This document shows, one piece after another, positions 1 to 9,040 of a stretch of DNA of 64,000 bases. The notes below the pieces were generated by a model. The model saw nothing but the letters and a program-made list of their open reading frames with translations. It did not search any database and was not told the DNA's origin. Made by a program: the position numbers and the translations under genes. Numbering within the stretch: position 1 is the first letter of the stretch; the number at the start of each line of letters is the position of its first letter. The DNA lies in the NCBI GenBank assembly GCA_963787345.1, contig CAWBCW010000011.1, positions 816,442 through 880,441 on the forward strand, in the 5' to 3' direction. The DNA is from Bacillus_BD sp963787345. GTDB lineage: Bacteria; Bacillota; Bacilli; Bacillales; Cytobacillaceae.

Positions 1-2254
1 AAGCAGGTTCTTTAACTGATGAACTAGTTACACCCTCATGGAAGGTACGATTAATCACATCGATTTGTTGTTCACGAGTAAGTTTAATAAAGTTAACGGC
101 GTAGCCAGATACACGAATCGTTAATTGTGGATATAATTCAGGATGTTCCATCGCTTCTAATAAGGTATCACGATTCAACACGTTAACATTGATATGATGT
201 CCAAGCTTCGACATATAGCCATCCAGCATGGCAACTAGATTCTTCACTTGAGATTCATCTTCACGTCCAAGTGCATTTGGTGTGATTGTAAATGTATTAG
301 AAATACCATCTAATGATGATTCATAAGGTAATTTAGCAACAGATGTTAAAGAGGCAAGAGCGCCTTTTGTATCACGGCCATGCATCGGGTTAGCGCCTGG
401 CGCAAATGGTTTGCCAGCTTCACGTCCGTCAGGCGTAGCACCTGTTTTCTTGCCATATACAACATTAGAAGTAATCGTTAATACAGATTGAGTTGGAACT
501 GCATTTCGATAGGTTTTATGCGTTCTAATTTTGTTCATAATATCTTCAACAAGTTTTACGGCGATCGAATCGACGCGATCATCATTGTTGCCGTATTTAG
601 GGAAGTCGCCTTCAATTTCATAATCCACAACTAAACCGTTCTCGTCGCGAATTGTTTTCACTTTTGCGTATTTAATCGCACTGAGTGAGTCTGCTGCAAC
701 TGAGAGACCTGCAATTCCACATGCCATTGTTCTTAAAACTTCACGATCATGAAGAGCCATTTCAATTCTTTCGTATGCATATTTGTCATGCATATAGTGA
801 ATAACATTAAGGGTATTCACATATAATCCACATAACCATTCAAGCATTTTATCGTATTTAGCGATTACTTCATCATAATTTAAATACTCAGTAGTAATTG
901 GTTGATAGGATGGACCAATTTGTTCTTTTAGCTTTTCGTCAACGCCACCGTTGATTGCGTACAATAACGCTTTTGCCATGTTCACACGAGCACCGAAGAA
1001 TTGCATTTGTTTTCCTATTTTCATGGCAGAAACACAGCAAGCAATTCCATAGTCATCGCCCCAGTGTTCTCTCATAATATCATCGTTTTCATATTGGATG
1101 GCACTGGATTTAATTGACATTTTTGCTGCATATTGTTTAAATGCTCCTGGAAGCTTAGTAGACCAAAGAATCGTTAAGTTTGGTTCTGGAGCTGGTCCTA
1201 AATTATCTAATGTGTGTAAGAAACGGAATGAGTTTTTCGTTACTAATGGACGTCCGTCAAGAGCCATACCAGCAATTGATTCCGTTACCCAAGTTGGGTC
1301 TCCACTATATAATTCGTTGTATTCAGGCGTTCTTGCGAATTTTACAAGGCGTAGTTTCATAACAAAATGATCGACTAGTTCTTGAGCTTCTTTTTCTGTT
1401 AAAATACCATTCTGTAAATCTCTTTCAATATATATATCTAAGAAAGTGGATGTGCGGCCAAGACTCATCGCAGCACCATTTTGTTCTTTAATCGCTGCTA
1501 AATAACCGAAGTATAACCATTGAATAGCTTCTTTTGCATTTGATGCTGGACCTGAAATGTCATATCCATATGCAGCTGCCATTTCCTTAAGTTCCTTTAA
1601 TGCGCGGTATTGTTCACTGTATTCTTCGCGGTCACGGATGACATCAGGAGACATTGCACCGTTGCCGATATATTGAAATTCTCTTATTTTTTCTTGCATT
1701 AAGAAATCAACACCATAAAGGGAAACGCGACGATAGTCACCGATAATACGGCCACGGCCATATGCATCTGGAAGCCCTGTAATGACGCCGGCATGACGTG
1801 CAGCTCTCATTTCAGGTGTATAAGCATCAAAAACACCTTGGTTGTGAGTTTTACGATAATCTGTAAAAATATGTTCTACATCTTTATCTAATTGGAATCC
1901 ATATGATTCTAAAGCTGTTTTAGCCATACGGATTCCGCCGAACGGCATTAATGAACGTTTAAACGGTTTATCTGTTTGAAAACCGACGATTTGTTCAAGT
2001 TCGTTATTTAAGTATCCAGGACCATGGGAAGTGATTGTTGATACAATTTTTGTGTCAGCATCTAAAACTCCGCCTGCTTCACGTTCTTCTTTTGTTAATT
2101 CCATTACTTGATCCCATAGCTTAGAGGTTGCTTCAGTTGGGCCTTCTAAGAATTTTTCATCACCAGTATAAGGAGTAAAGTTATTTAGAATAAAATCACG
2201 GACGTTAACTTCTTTTTGCCAAACTCCATTAGTAAAACCTTTCCATTGTTCCAT
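1..2254 (-). CDS. pflB: Formate acetyltransferase (pyruvate formate-lyase), 3' end cut by window
   Basis: Cleaves pyruvate with CoA to acetyl-CoA and formate in anaerobic mixed-acid fermentation; a cytosolic glycyl-radical enzyme. The minus-strand frame starts MEQWKGFTNGVWQKEV and is open to the window edge (about 751 codons seen). The adjacent active-site cysteines are in YGIACCVSAM, and the glycyl-radical loop RVSGYAVNF lies near the C-terminus. The ATG at 2252-2254 follows a GAGGTG ribosome binding site. After the usual family ending (DVINRTFHE) the frame continues GVTSSSVKEPA without a stop, so there is a short C-terminal extension or a lesion just outside. Its activase would be expected next to it, beyond the window. 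Identification is very secure. Confidence 0.96.
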   Translation of the reverse strand, partial: MEQWKGFTNGVWQKEVNVRDFILNNFTPYTGDEKFLEGPTEATSKLWDQVMELTKEEREAGGVLDADTKIVSTITSHGPGYLNNELEQIVGFQTDKPFKRSLMPFGGIRMAKTALESYGFQLDKDVEHIFTDYRKTHNQGVFDAYTPEMRAARHAGVITGLPDAYGRGRIIGDYRRVSLYGVDFLMQEKIREFQYIGNGAMSPDVIRDREEYSEQYRALKELKEMAAAYGYDISGPASNAKEAIQWLYFGYLAAIKEQNGAAMSLGRTSTFLDIYIERDLQNGILTEKEAQELVDHFVMKLRLVKFARTPEYNELYSGDPTWVTESIAGMALDGRPLVTKNSFRFLHTLDNLGPAPEPNLTILWSTKLPGAFKQYAAKMSIKSSAIQYENDDIMREHWGDDYGIACCVSAMKIGKQMQFFGARVNMAKALLYAINGGVDEKLKEQIGPSYQPITTEYLNYDEVIAKYDKMLEWLCGLYVNTLNVIHYMHDKYAYERIEMALHDREVLRTMACGIAGLSVAADSLSAIKYAKVKTIRDENGLVVDYEIEGDFPKYGNNDDRVDSIAVKLVEDIMNKIRTHKTYRNAVPTQSVLTITSNVVYGKKTGATPDGREAGKPFAPGANPMHGRDTKGALASLTSVAKLPYESSLDGISNTFTITPNALGREDESQVKNLVAMLDGYMSKLGHHINVNVLNRDTLLEAMEHPELYPQLTIRVSGYAVNFIKLTREQQIDVINRTFHEGVTSSSVKEPA

Positions 2255-2345
2255 TTATGGTCACCTCATCTATTCGTTATAGATTGTTTCATTAATTTAC
2301 TTATATCTATGATTGCTAACTGTTAATGGTTGTTTCTACATTTTT

Positions 2346-2373
2346 AGTATAACAGATCAATAAAAAGGTGAAA
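2346..2373 (-). promoter_or_regulatory. Candidate extended -10 promoter of pflB
   Basis: Read on the minus strand, TATACT (2346-2351) is preceded by TG plus one base, an extended -10. A weak -35 (TTTCAC, 2368-2373) lies 16 bases upstream. Single TTGTGAA half-sites of Rex/Fnr type lie further up (about 2392 and 2617), but no full dyad is convincing. Nothing else was found in the 433-base gap between pflB and nrnB. Confidence 0.4.
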
Positions 2374-2687
2374 CACATAAGGTATGAACAATTTGTGAAA
2401 CTTTTAGTAATCTTTAATTACCAAGGGTTTAACGTGAATTATAGAGAGGTTAACAATTAACTGTACTACTGTAAGGGTGACTCTGTGTGACTGTTATATA
2501 AACAGTTTGGTTTATTGTAGAATGAGAACAGCATCCTGTTTGTATTATTATTTTATATTGGCTTATGGTAAAGTAATAAAACAAGGAAAATATAGGTAAG
2601 TTTTTATAAAGTGAATTTGTGAAAAATATAAATGAAAACTTACTTATCGTTTTACATATAAAAATTATCAGAAGAGGTGTAGTTGTA

Positions 2688-3881
2688 TTGATCCATTTAT
2701 ATACCCATAATGACTTAGATGGTTTAGGTTGCGGCATATTAGCGAAGTTGGCATTTGGTGAGGAAATAGAAGTGCATTATAATTCTGTGGCTCGTTTAAA
2801 TCCACAAGTTGAACGTTTTCTAGAGGCTGCGAAACACGATAACGGAAAAAAAGATGTTTTATGGATTACAGATTTAACCGTTAACGAAGCAAACAGTAAA
2901 AAGATTGATCAGTTTGTAAAAGCAGGGGGAAAGGCACAATTTTTAGATCATCATAAAACCGCCTTGAACTTAAATGAATATAGTTGGGCAAAAGTGTTAG
3001 TTGCTTATGATGATGGCAAGTTAACGTCTGCAACATCATTGTTTTATGATTATTTGCTTGAAAATAACTCGATTACAGCGAGTGAATCGTTGAATGAATT
3101 TGTTGAGTTAATTCGTCAGTATGACACATGGGACTGGGAAAAGAACAACTTACTCAAGGCGAAACAACTAAATGATTTATTTTCCTTGCTCTCTTTAGAT
3201 GAATTTGAAACAAGAATGATTGAACGTTTAAAAAATGAAGAGTTGTTTGAGTTTAATGAGTTTGAGCAACAAATTTTAAAAATGGAAGAAGATAAAATCA
3301 ATCGTTATATTCGTAAAAAGAATCGTGAACTTGTGCAAACATTTATTGGGGATCATTGTGTAGGGATTGTCCATGCTGAAATGTATCACTCGGAGCTTGG
3401 AAATGAATTAGGAAAAGAAAATAGTCATTTGGATTATATTGCTATTTTAAATATGGGCGGGAAAAAGGTAAGCTTTCGTACCATTCATGATCATATTGAC
3501 GTATCAGAAGTTGCCGGCGGGTTTGGCGGTGGTGGACATGTGAAAGCTTCAGGTTGCACAATGACGGATAAGGCATTTGATTTATTTGTTAAAGAGGTAT
3601 TTCCACTTGATCCATCAAGAATTGATGCACCGAAAAACCAGCATAATGTTAAAAGTAACCCAGCTGGCTGCTTATATGAAAATTTCAAAAAAGAGAAATG
3701 GTTTATAAAACAAAACAACAATGAGAATTGGGTGATTGAACGCGATTATAAACAATTGCCAATTAGTTTTCCTTCATTTATAGAAGCGGAGCACTTTGTG
3801 AAAAGACAGTATACGGCAGCTTTATCAAGAGATGATCAATACTCAGACTATCTAAAACATATGAAAAAAGGCCATTCATAA
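2688..3881 (+). CDS. nrnB: DHH-family phosphoesterase, oligoribonuclease NrnB-like
   Basis: Likely degrades nanoRNA or short oligonucleotides 3'-5' in the cytosol, as B. subtilis NrnB (YngD) does. The N-terminus has the DHH metal-site motif THNDLDGLGCG, then FLDHHKTA at about residue 90, and the DHHA1 motif GGFGGGGHVKASG at about residue 275. Length is 397 residues, normal for NrnB. A TTG start at 2688 is chosen because GAAGAGGTG precedes it at proper spacing and the protein then begins directly with the family N-terminus; the upstream in-frame sequence (from 2619) is not family-like. It is a single-gene unit. Confidence 0.85.
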   Translation: MIHLYTHNDLDGLGCGILAKLAFGEEIEVHYNSVARLNPQVERFLEAAKHDNGKKDVLWITDLTVNEANSKKIDQFVKAGGKAQFLDHHKTALNLNEYSWAKVLVAYDDGKLTSATSLFYDYLLENNSITASESLNEFVELIRQYDTWDWEKNNLLKAKQLNDLFSLLSLDEFETRMIERLKNEELFEFNEFEQQILKMEEDKINRYIRKKNRELVQTFIGDHCVGIVHAEMYHSELGNELGKENSHLDYIAILNMGGKKVSFRTIHDHIDVSEVAGGFGGGGHVKASGCTMTDKAFDLFVKEVFPLDPSRIDAPKNQHNVKSNPAGCLYENFKKEKWFIKQNNNENWVIERDYKQLPISFPSFIEAEHFVKRQYTAALSRDDQYSDYLKHMKKGHS

Positions 3882-3941
3882 TTTTTACTTGATGCATAAT
3901 GGTACGTTTGGAATGGGGAATATAAAGGTGGAGGTGTAAAT

Positions 3942-4073
3942 ATGTCAAAACGTAAAAAGGATCCATCTACAATTGGTTTAAATTCCCCGCAAGTTGAGGG
4001 ACAGGGGACAACGACAACTGAAACCGGATCACATCAAGCTCCGTCATCTCGACGCAAACAAAAACGATACTAA
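3942..4073 (+). CDS. yuzL: YuzL family small protein
   Basis: A 43-residue basic, Gly/Thr/Ser-rich protein starting MSKRKKDPSTIGLNSP and ending RRKQKRY. This matches the YuzL family of Bacillus, small proteins of unknown function. A very good ribosome binding site (GGTGGAGGTG) lies 6 bases before the ATG. It sits between nrnB and a bidirectional terminator. The family match is from memory of the YuzL pattern (basic start, GQGTT core), so the name is likely but not certain. Confidence 0.7.
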   Translation: MSKRKKDPSTIGLNSPQVEGQGTTTTETGSHQAPSSRRKQKRY

Positions 4074-4078
4074 GCAAA

Positions 4079-4112
4079 AAGGAAGGCGCTAAGTTTAAGC
4101 GCCTTCCTTAAT
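4079..4112. terminator. Bidirectional terminator between yuzL and ykpA
   Basis: Perfect 10-bp stem GGAAGGCGCT / AGCGCCTTCC with A-rich sequence on the left and T-rich on the right. It serves the converging yuzL and ykpA genes. Confidence 0.8.
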
Positions 4113-4118
4113 AGTTTG

Positions 4119-5741
4119 TTAAGCTTGATACATTTTTGCAATTTCAGCTTGAAGTTCATTGTTTTCTAGATATTCATCATACGTCATTTGTTTATCAACC
4201 ATGCCATTTGGTGTTAATTCAATAATTCGATTTGCAATCGTTTGAATAAATTGATGGTCATGTGATGAAAAGATAAGAGAACCTTTAAAAGTGATAAGTC
4301 CATTATTTAATGCTGTAATTGATTCTAAATCTAAATGGTTTGTCGGTTCATCTAATAATAATACATTTGATCCACTCAACATCATTTTTGACAACATGCA
4401 ACGTACCTTTTCTCCACCGGAAAGAACACTTGCTTTTTTCAGTACTTCTTCGCCTGAGAACAACATTCTTCCTAAAAACCCACGTAAAAAGCTCTCGCTA
4501 TCATCTTGTGGTGAAAATTGACGTAGCCAATCAACAAGGTTCAAGTCGCTATTTTCAAAGAACTTGGAGTTATCCTTTGGAAAGTATGCTTGAGACGTTG
4601 TGATTCCCCACTTGAATGATCCGCTGTCAGGTTCCATTTCTCCTGATAAGATATTAAATAGGACTGTTTTTGCTGTCTCATTTGCTCCGACAAGAGCTAT
4701 TTTATCATCTTTGTTCATAATAAAACTAATATTGTCGAGAACTTTGACTCCATCAATGGTTTTTGAAATACCTTCTACTCGCAGTAAGTCGTTTCCGATT
4801 TCACGTTCAGGTGTAAAATTGACGTATGGATAGCGGCGCGACGAAGGTTTAATGTCATCTAAAGTAATTTTCTCTAACAGCTTTTTACGAGAGGTTGCCT
4901 GCTTTGATTTAGAAGCATTGGCGCTAAATCGGGCAATAAAGTTTTGTAAGTCTTTAATCTTTTCCTCTTTCTTTTTGTTCGTATCTTGAGCCATTTTTGA
5001 TGCTAACTGACTTGATTCATACCAAAAATCATAGTTACCTACATATACTTGAATTTTACTATAATCGAGATCCGCTATATGTGTACACACTTTATTTAAG
5101 AAGTGTCGATCATGGGATACGACAATCACTGTGTTTTCGAAGTTAATTAAAAACTCTTCAAGCCATTGAATCGCTTTAATATCTAAGTGGTTTGTCGGCT
5201 CATCTAGTAATAGAACATCCGGCTTACCGAATAATGCTTGGGCTAATAACACTTTTACTTTTTCAGCACCAGTCAATTCGGCCATTTTCTTATCGTGCAA
5301 ATCTTCCGCAATCCCAAGGCCCTTTAATAAAATAGCAGCCTCAGATTCAGCTTCCCATCCATTGAGTTCGGCAAACTCACCTTCTAATTCAGCAGCACGC
5401 ATGCCATCTTCATCCGAAAAATCAGCCTTCATATAGATGGCATCCTTTTCCTGCATGACTTCGTAAAGTCTGCTATGTCCCATAATAATAACTTTTAAGA
5501 CCTGCTCGTCTTCATATTCAAAATGGTTCTGTTTCAAAATAGCGAGTCTTTCATTAGGTCCTAATGCAACAGAGCCTGATTGTGGTTCAATTTCACCTGA
5601 TAATATCTTTAAAAAGGTTGACTTCCCGGCACCGTTAGCTCCTATTAAGCCATAACAATTTCCAGGAGTAAATTTAATGTTTACATCTTCAAATAATTTT
5701 CGGTCTCCAAAGCGTAGACCAACATTGCTTACAGTTATCAT
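4119..5741 (-). CDS. ykpA: ABC-F family ATP-binding protein YkpA
   Basis: A soluble duplicated ATPase of the ABC-F family, translation factors that act at the ribosomal E site; YkpA is close to the YbiT group. Both nucleotide-binding domains are complete: Walker A GANGAGKST and the variant GANETAKTV, signature motifs LTGAEKVKVLLAQ and LSGGEKVRCMLS, and Walker B LLLDEPTNHLD in each half. An interdomain linker rich in Lys/Glu lies at about residues 245-300. The second Walker A is degenerate (ANETAKT in place of GxxGxGKS), as I recall for B. subtilis YkpA. Start 5741 (MITVSNVGLRF) follows TTGGAGGAAAATAG; the 17-codon upstream extension is not conserved. 540 residues. Confidence 0.93.
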   Translation of the reverse strand: MITVSNVGLRFGDRKLFEDVNIKFTPGNCYGLIGANGAGKSTFLKILSGEIEPQSGSVALGPNERLAILKQNHFEYEDEQVLKVIIMGHSRLYEVMQEKDAIYMKADFSDEDGMRAAELEGEFAELNGWEAESEAAILLKGLGIAEDLHDKKMAELTGAEKVKVLLAQALFGKPDVLLLDEPTNHLDIKAIQWLEEFLINFENTVIVVSHDRHFLNKVCTHIADLDYSKIQVYVGNYDFWYESSQLASKMAQDTNKKKEEKIKDLQNFIARFSANASKSKQATSRKKLLEKITLDDIKPSSRRYPYVNFTPEREIGNDLLRVEGISKTIDGVKVLDNISFIMNKDDKIALVGANETAKTVLFNILSGEMEPDSGSFKWGITTSQAYFPKDNSKFFENSDLNLVDWLRQFSPQDDSESFLRGFLGRMLFSGEEVLKKASVLSGGEKVRCMLSKMMLSGSNVLLLDEPTNHLDLESITALNNGLITFKGSLIFSSHDHQFIQTIANRIIELTPNGMVDKQMTYDEYLENNELQAEIAKMYQA

Positions 5742-5986
5742 AAATCTATTTTCCTCCAAAACACAATATGTTAAGATTATACCATTTTCCATATGGAAGG
5801 GCGAATTTTATTATGAAGAAATATGTCGATTATTGTATTAAAATTAGGAGCAATATTAACAATAAATAAAATTTTGTGAAAATTTTAAATTATTGCAGGA
5901 AAATAGTGGGTGAAAAGCGTATTATTAGATTAGAGATAGAATGAAATAAGATTGTTGTAATCGAGATTTTAGAAGGAGTAGGTATT

Positions 5987-6178
5987 ATGCCTAATAAGCA
6001 GCTTGTCGACCTTGTAAATAGAATGCAAAAGTCTGGAATTCAAATAAGCTTTACAAAGCCTCGGACAAAAATATTGTTACATTTAAATGGCAATGATCGT
6101 TATGGAACTGCAACAGATATGATCAAGTATTCATGTCATGAAAGTCGCATTGATCGTTCAATACTGGAGTATATATAA
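5987..6178 (+). CDS. Hypothetical small protein (63 aa)
   Basis: Not recognised. A strong ribosome binding site (AGAAGGAG) precedes the ATG, and an apparent rho-independent terminator follows the stop, so it looks like a genuine monocistronic gene. The protein starts MPNKQLVDLVNRMQKSGIQ; it has no membrane segment or Cys pair and a neutral, mixed-charge composition. Function unknown. Confidence 0.6.
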   Translation: MPNKQLVDLVNRMQKSGIQISFTKPRTKILLHLNGNDRYGTATDMIKYSCHESRIDRSILEYI

Positions 6179-6180
6179 TG

Positions 6181-6220
6181 GAAGGGTAGGATGGAAGATA
6201 TCTTTACCCTTTGTTTTTTT
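6181..6220 (+). terminator. Terminator after the 63-aa gene
   Basis: Stem AAGGGTA / TACCCTT (6182-6188 / 6205-6211), loop of 16 bases, then a T-rich run to 6220. Confidence 0.6.
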
Positions 6221-6414
6221 AAGCCTTTTTGTGCTTATTTCCCCCTTATAGAACTAAAAGGTTTCATTTGAATGAAGTTATACTTACATAATTAACCGTT
6301 TTTTGTCTATACTATTATAGATTAAGGAAATTAACTTCATTTAATGTCTTAATCTTAAGTTAAGGTTTGACCGTTCTTTAATTGAAGTGTGCCTAGTTAA
6401 AAAGAAACATAGGG

Positions 6415-6609
6415 GTGATTATTATATTTTTTAACAGAAAAAAACAAGGTGATGAGTTAGAAAATATTTTAGAGGATATAGAGGTATATTCTTGTAGTGA
6501 AACTGTATGTAATGGGTGGATGCGGAAGGATTTTGCCACAGCTGATCTTAAATGTCCTTTATGTGGAAATGAAATGACAATGGAGGTACGCGAACTTCCT
6601 AAAATATAA
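6415..6609 (+). CDS. YdjO-like small zinc-ribbon protein
   Basis: Resembles the YdjO family (described as cold-inducible in B. subtilis). Its signature is CSETVCNGWMR followed by CPLCG, giving a likely four-Cys zinc ribbon at residues 26-52. The start is unclear. The only standard codon is GTG at 6415, but that GTG lies inside GGGGTGATT, which itself looks like the ribosome binding site. Family members usually begin MxFNRK, which would place initiation at ATA (6424) or ATT (6421), both non-canonical. Its own terminator follows immediately. The gene is probably real; the 5' boundary is unsure. Confidence 0.7.
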   Translation: MIIIFFNRKKQGDELENILEDIEVYSCSETVCNGWMRKDFATADLKCPLCGNEMTMEVRELPKI

Positions 6610-6641
6610 ACTACACGATTTAAGTGTAGTTTATTTTTTTG
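6608..6641 (+). terminator. Terminator overlapping the YdjO-like stop codon
   Basis: Stem ACTACAC / GTGTAGT with a 7-base loop, then a T-run (TTTATTTTTTT). Confidence 0.75.
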
Positions 6642-6786
6642 GTAATCATTTTATTTTGTTCGTAAATTGATTCTATTAACGAATATAAATGCAGCTTCTA
6701 TCTGATTACCTTATGTTAAAATCAAAATGGATTCTCATTCATGATGGATCATCTAAGTGAGGCAGAGGAGATGAAATTAATCGTTA

Positions 6787-8937
6787 ATGGATAGATTAAA
6801 ACCATTTTGGGAAATGATTAAAAAATATTGGGATAAGTATAGCCCATCTGTCATTGTATGGATGCATAAAGTGTTCGAAAAAATAAGCCATATTTGGAAA
6901 AAGTCACATTTAACCCAGATTATTATGTTGCTAGGATTAACATTCATCCTGTTTGTGATTGTGTTTTTTGCCTTTACAGCTTCACAAGCGAATGTTCAAT
7001 CATTGCAAGAAGGGCTGTCGCAAACGACGATTATTCATGATAAAGATGGATATGAAGCAACAAAAGTTAATGTTAATCGAACGGAAGGAGTCGATGTAAA
7101 AGATTTACCTGAGCATGTATCAAATGCAGTGATCGCCATTGAAGACCGTCGTTTTAAAGAACATAATGGCTTCGATCTCATTGGGATTTCAAGGGCATTC
7201 GCAAAAAATTTATTGGCTCGTGAAATTACAGGAGGAGGCAGTACGATCACCCAGCAATTAGCTAAAAATGCATTGCTGACACATGTACAGACGGTACGCA
7301 GAAAAGTGGAGGAATTATTTTTAGCGGTTGAAATTGAAAAATATTATACAAAAGATGAAATCTTAAGTATGTACTTAAATCAAGTTTATTTTGGCAGCGG
7401 AGCATGGGGAATTGATCATGCGTCAATGAAATATTTTAATAAAGATATCACGGAAATTACTATTAGTGAAGCAGCTCTTTTAGCTGGTCTATTGCAATCA
7501 CCGTCCGCTTTAGATCCATATAAAAATTATGAACGAGCAATGAATCGAAGAGATGTTGTTCTTGTGGCAATGAAAGAACTAGACATGATCTCTGACGAAC
7601 AGCATTCCATGGCGAAAGACGAGAAAATTGTTCTAGAGGATGGCGGAGAAAATTATATTAAGCGCCAATATCCTTATTATGTAGATGCTGTCATTGATGA
7701 AGCTATTTCACGGTATGGCTTAACACAGGAAGAGATTATGACTCGAGGCTATCGCATTTATACGGAAATGGATCCAAAAATCCAATCTGTATTGGAAATG
7801 GTGTATCAAGATAACGCGAATTTTCCAACTGGAAAAGGTAAGACCCTTGTTCAAAGTGGGGCTGTCTTGCTTGATCCTCAAACAGGAGGAGTTCGTGCAT
7901 TAGTTGGTGGCCGAGGTGATTATGTATTTCGAGGGTTTAACCGAGCAACGCATATTAAGGTTCAACCTGGTTCTACCCTAAAGCCTTTAGCTGTTTATAC
8001 GCCGGCACTTGAGGAAGGTTTTACCCCAACGTCATCATTAAAGGATGAAAAGATGGTGTTTGGTGACTATGCACCGACAAATGTTACTGGAACATATCAA
8101 GGGGAAGTACCGATGTATAAGGCTTTAGAACAGTCTACTAATCTTTCGGCAGTGTGGCTGCTAAATGAAATCGGCTTAGATAAAGGAATGTCCGCGTTAG
8201 AAAGGTTTGGAATCCCTTTTGAAGAGGAAGATCGATATTTAGGAATTTCCTTAGGTGGAATGAGTAGAGGGGTTTCACCACTACAATTAGCGGCAGCCTA
8301 TTCAACCTTTGCAAATGACGGTAAGAGAGAAGATGCCCATTTAATTACTAAAATTGAAGGACCAACTGGAAATGTGATTGTTGAACATAAATCTAAAAAT
8401 GTAAGAGTGACATCTAAGAAAATAGCGAATGAAATAACTTCCATGCTTCTTGGAGTTGTTGAAGAAGGAACGGGAAAAGCGGCAGCTATCCCTGATGTGC
8501 AAATCGCTGGAAAAACCGGTTCTACACAATTACCTTATCAAGATATCGAGGGGACGAAAGATCAGTGGTTTGCAGGGTATACTCCAAACCTTGTTGGGGC
8601 TGTTTGGGTTGGATATGATAGAACCGATCGGGAACACTACCTATCTTCTAAAAGTACTGGCGCAGCTGTACAATTATTTAAAACGATAATGGAACATACC
8701 CATCCTTATATTGAAGACAAAGGGTTCGCTGTCCAATCGATTCAATCTGCTTTAAGAGAAAAAGAGGAGAAAAAACAAAGAGAACAGGAACCGCTTAAGG
8801 ATCAAACAGAAAAGTTAAAAGAAAAAATGAAGGAAGCAGTTCCGAAATGGAAAGAAAGATTGGAAGAAGGGTCGGAAGAGTTAGAGGGCCTTGGTAAGAA
8901 ATTGAAAGACAAATTAGAAGATATCATAAATTACTAA
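6787..8937 (+). CDS. Class A penicillin-binding protein (transglycosylase/transpeptidase)
   Basis: Membrane-anchored bifunctional enzyme polymerising and cross-linking peptidoglycan. One membrane helix lies at about residues 44-66. The glycosyltransferase domain follows (catalytic Glu in AIEDRRF, then GGGSTITQQLAKN), and then the transpeptidase domain with SxxK (QPGSTLKP), SxN (QSTN) and KTG (AGKTGST). The C-terminus (last about 70 residues) is a highly charged Lys/Glu coiled segment ending KLKDKLEDIINY. 716 residues, typical for the family. ATG 6787 is preceded by GAGGAGATG some bases upstream. It is closest in style to the PBP1A/2c group, but I cannot assign a specific B. subtilis paralogue. 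Confidence 0.92.
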   Translation: MDRLKPFWEMIKKYWDKYSPSVIVWMHKVFEKISHIWKKSHLTQIIMLLGLTFILFVIVFFAFTASQANVQSLQEGLSQTTIIHDKDGYEATKVNVNRTEGVDVKDLPEHVSNAVIAIEDRRFKEHNGFDLIGISRAFAKNLLAREITGGGSTITQQLAKNALLTHVQTVRRKVEELFLAVEIEKYYTKDEILSMYLNQVYFGSGAWGIDHASMKYFNKDITEITISEAALLAGLLQSPSALDPYKNYERAMNRRDVVLVAMKELDMISDEQHSMAKDEKIVLEDGGENYIKRQYPYYVDAVIDEAISRYGLTQEEIMTRGYRIYTEMDPKIQSVLEMVYQDNANFPTGKGKTLVQSGAVLLDPQTGGVRALVGGRGDYVFRGFNRATHIKVQPGSTLKPLAVYTPALEEGFTPTSSLKDEKMVFGDYAPTNVTGTYQGEVPMYKALEQSTNLSAVWLLNEIGLDKGMSALERFGIPFEEEDRYLGISLGGMSRGVSPLQLAAAYSTFANDGKREDAHLITKIEGPTGNVIVEHKSKNVRVTSKKIANEITSMLLGVVEEGTGKAAAIPDVQIAGKTGSTQLPYQDIEGTKDQWFAGYTPNLVGAVWVGYDRTDREHYLSSKSTGAAVQLFKTIMEHTHPYIEDKGFAVQSIQSALREKEEKKQREQEPLKDQTEKLKEKMKEAVPKWKERLEEGSEELEGLGKKLKDKLEDIINY

Positions 8938-9040
8938 GATTAAATCATAAAATATCTTTAAAAATCTCTATTTTGTGATAAAGTATTACTATTAGAATGT
9001 CATATTTTCAGTTTAGATATTTAGATAGGAGAAGAAGATC

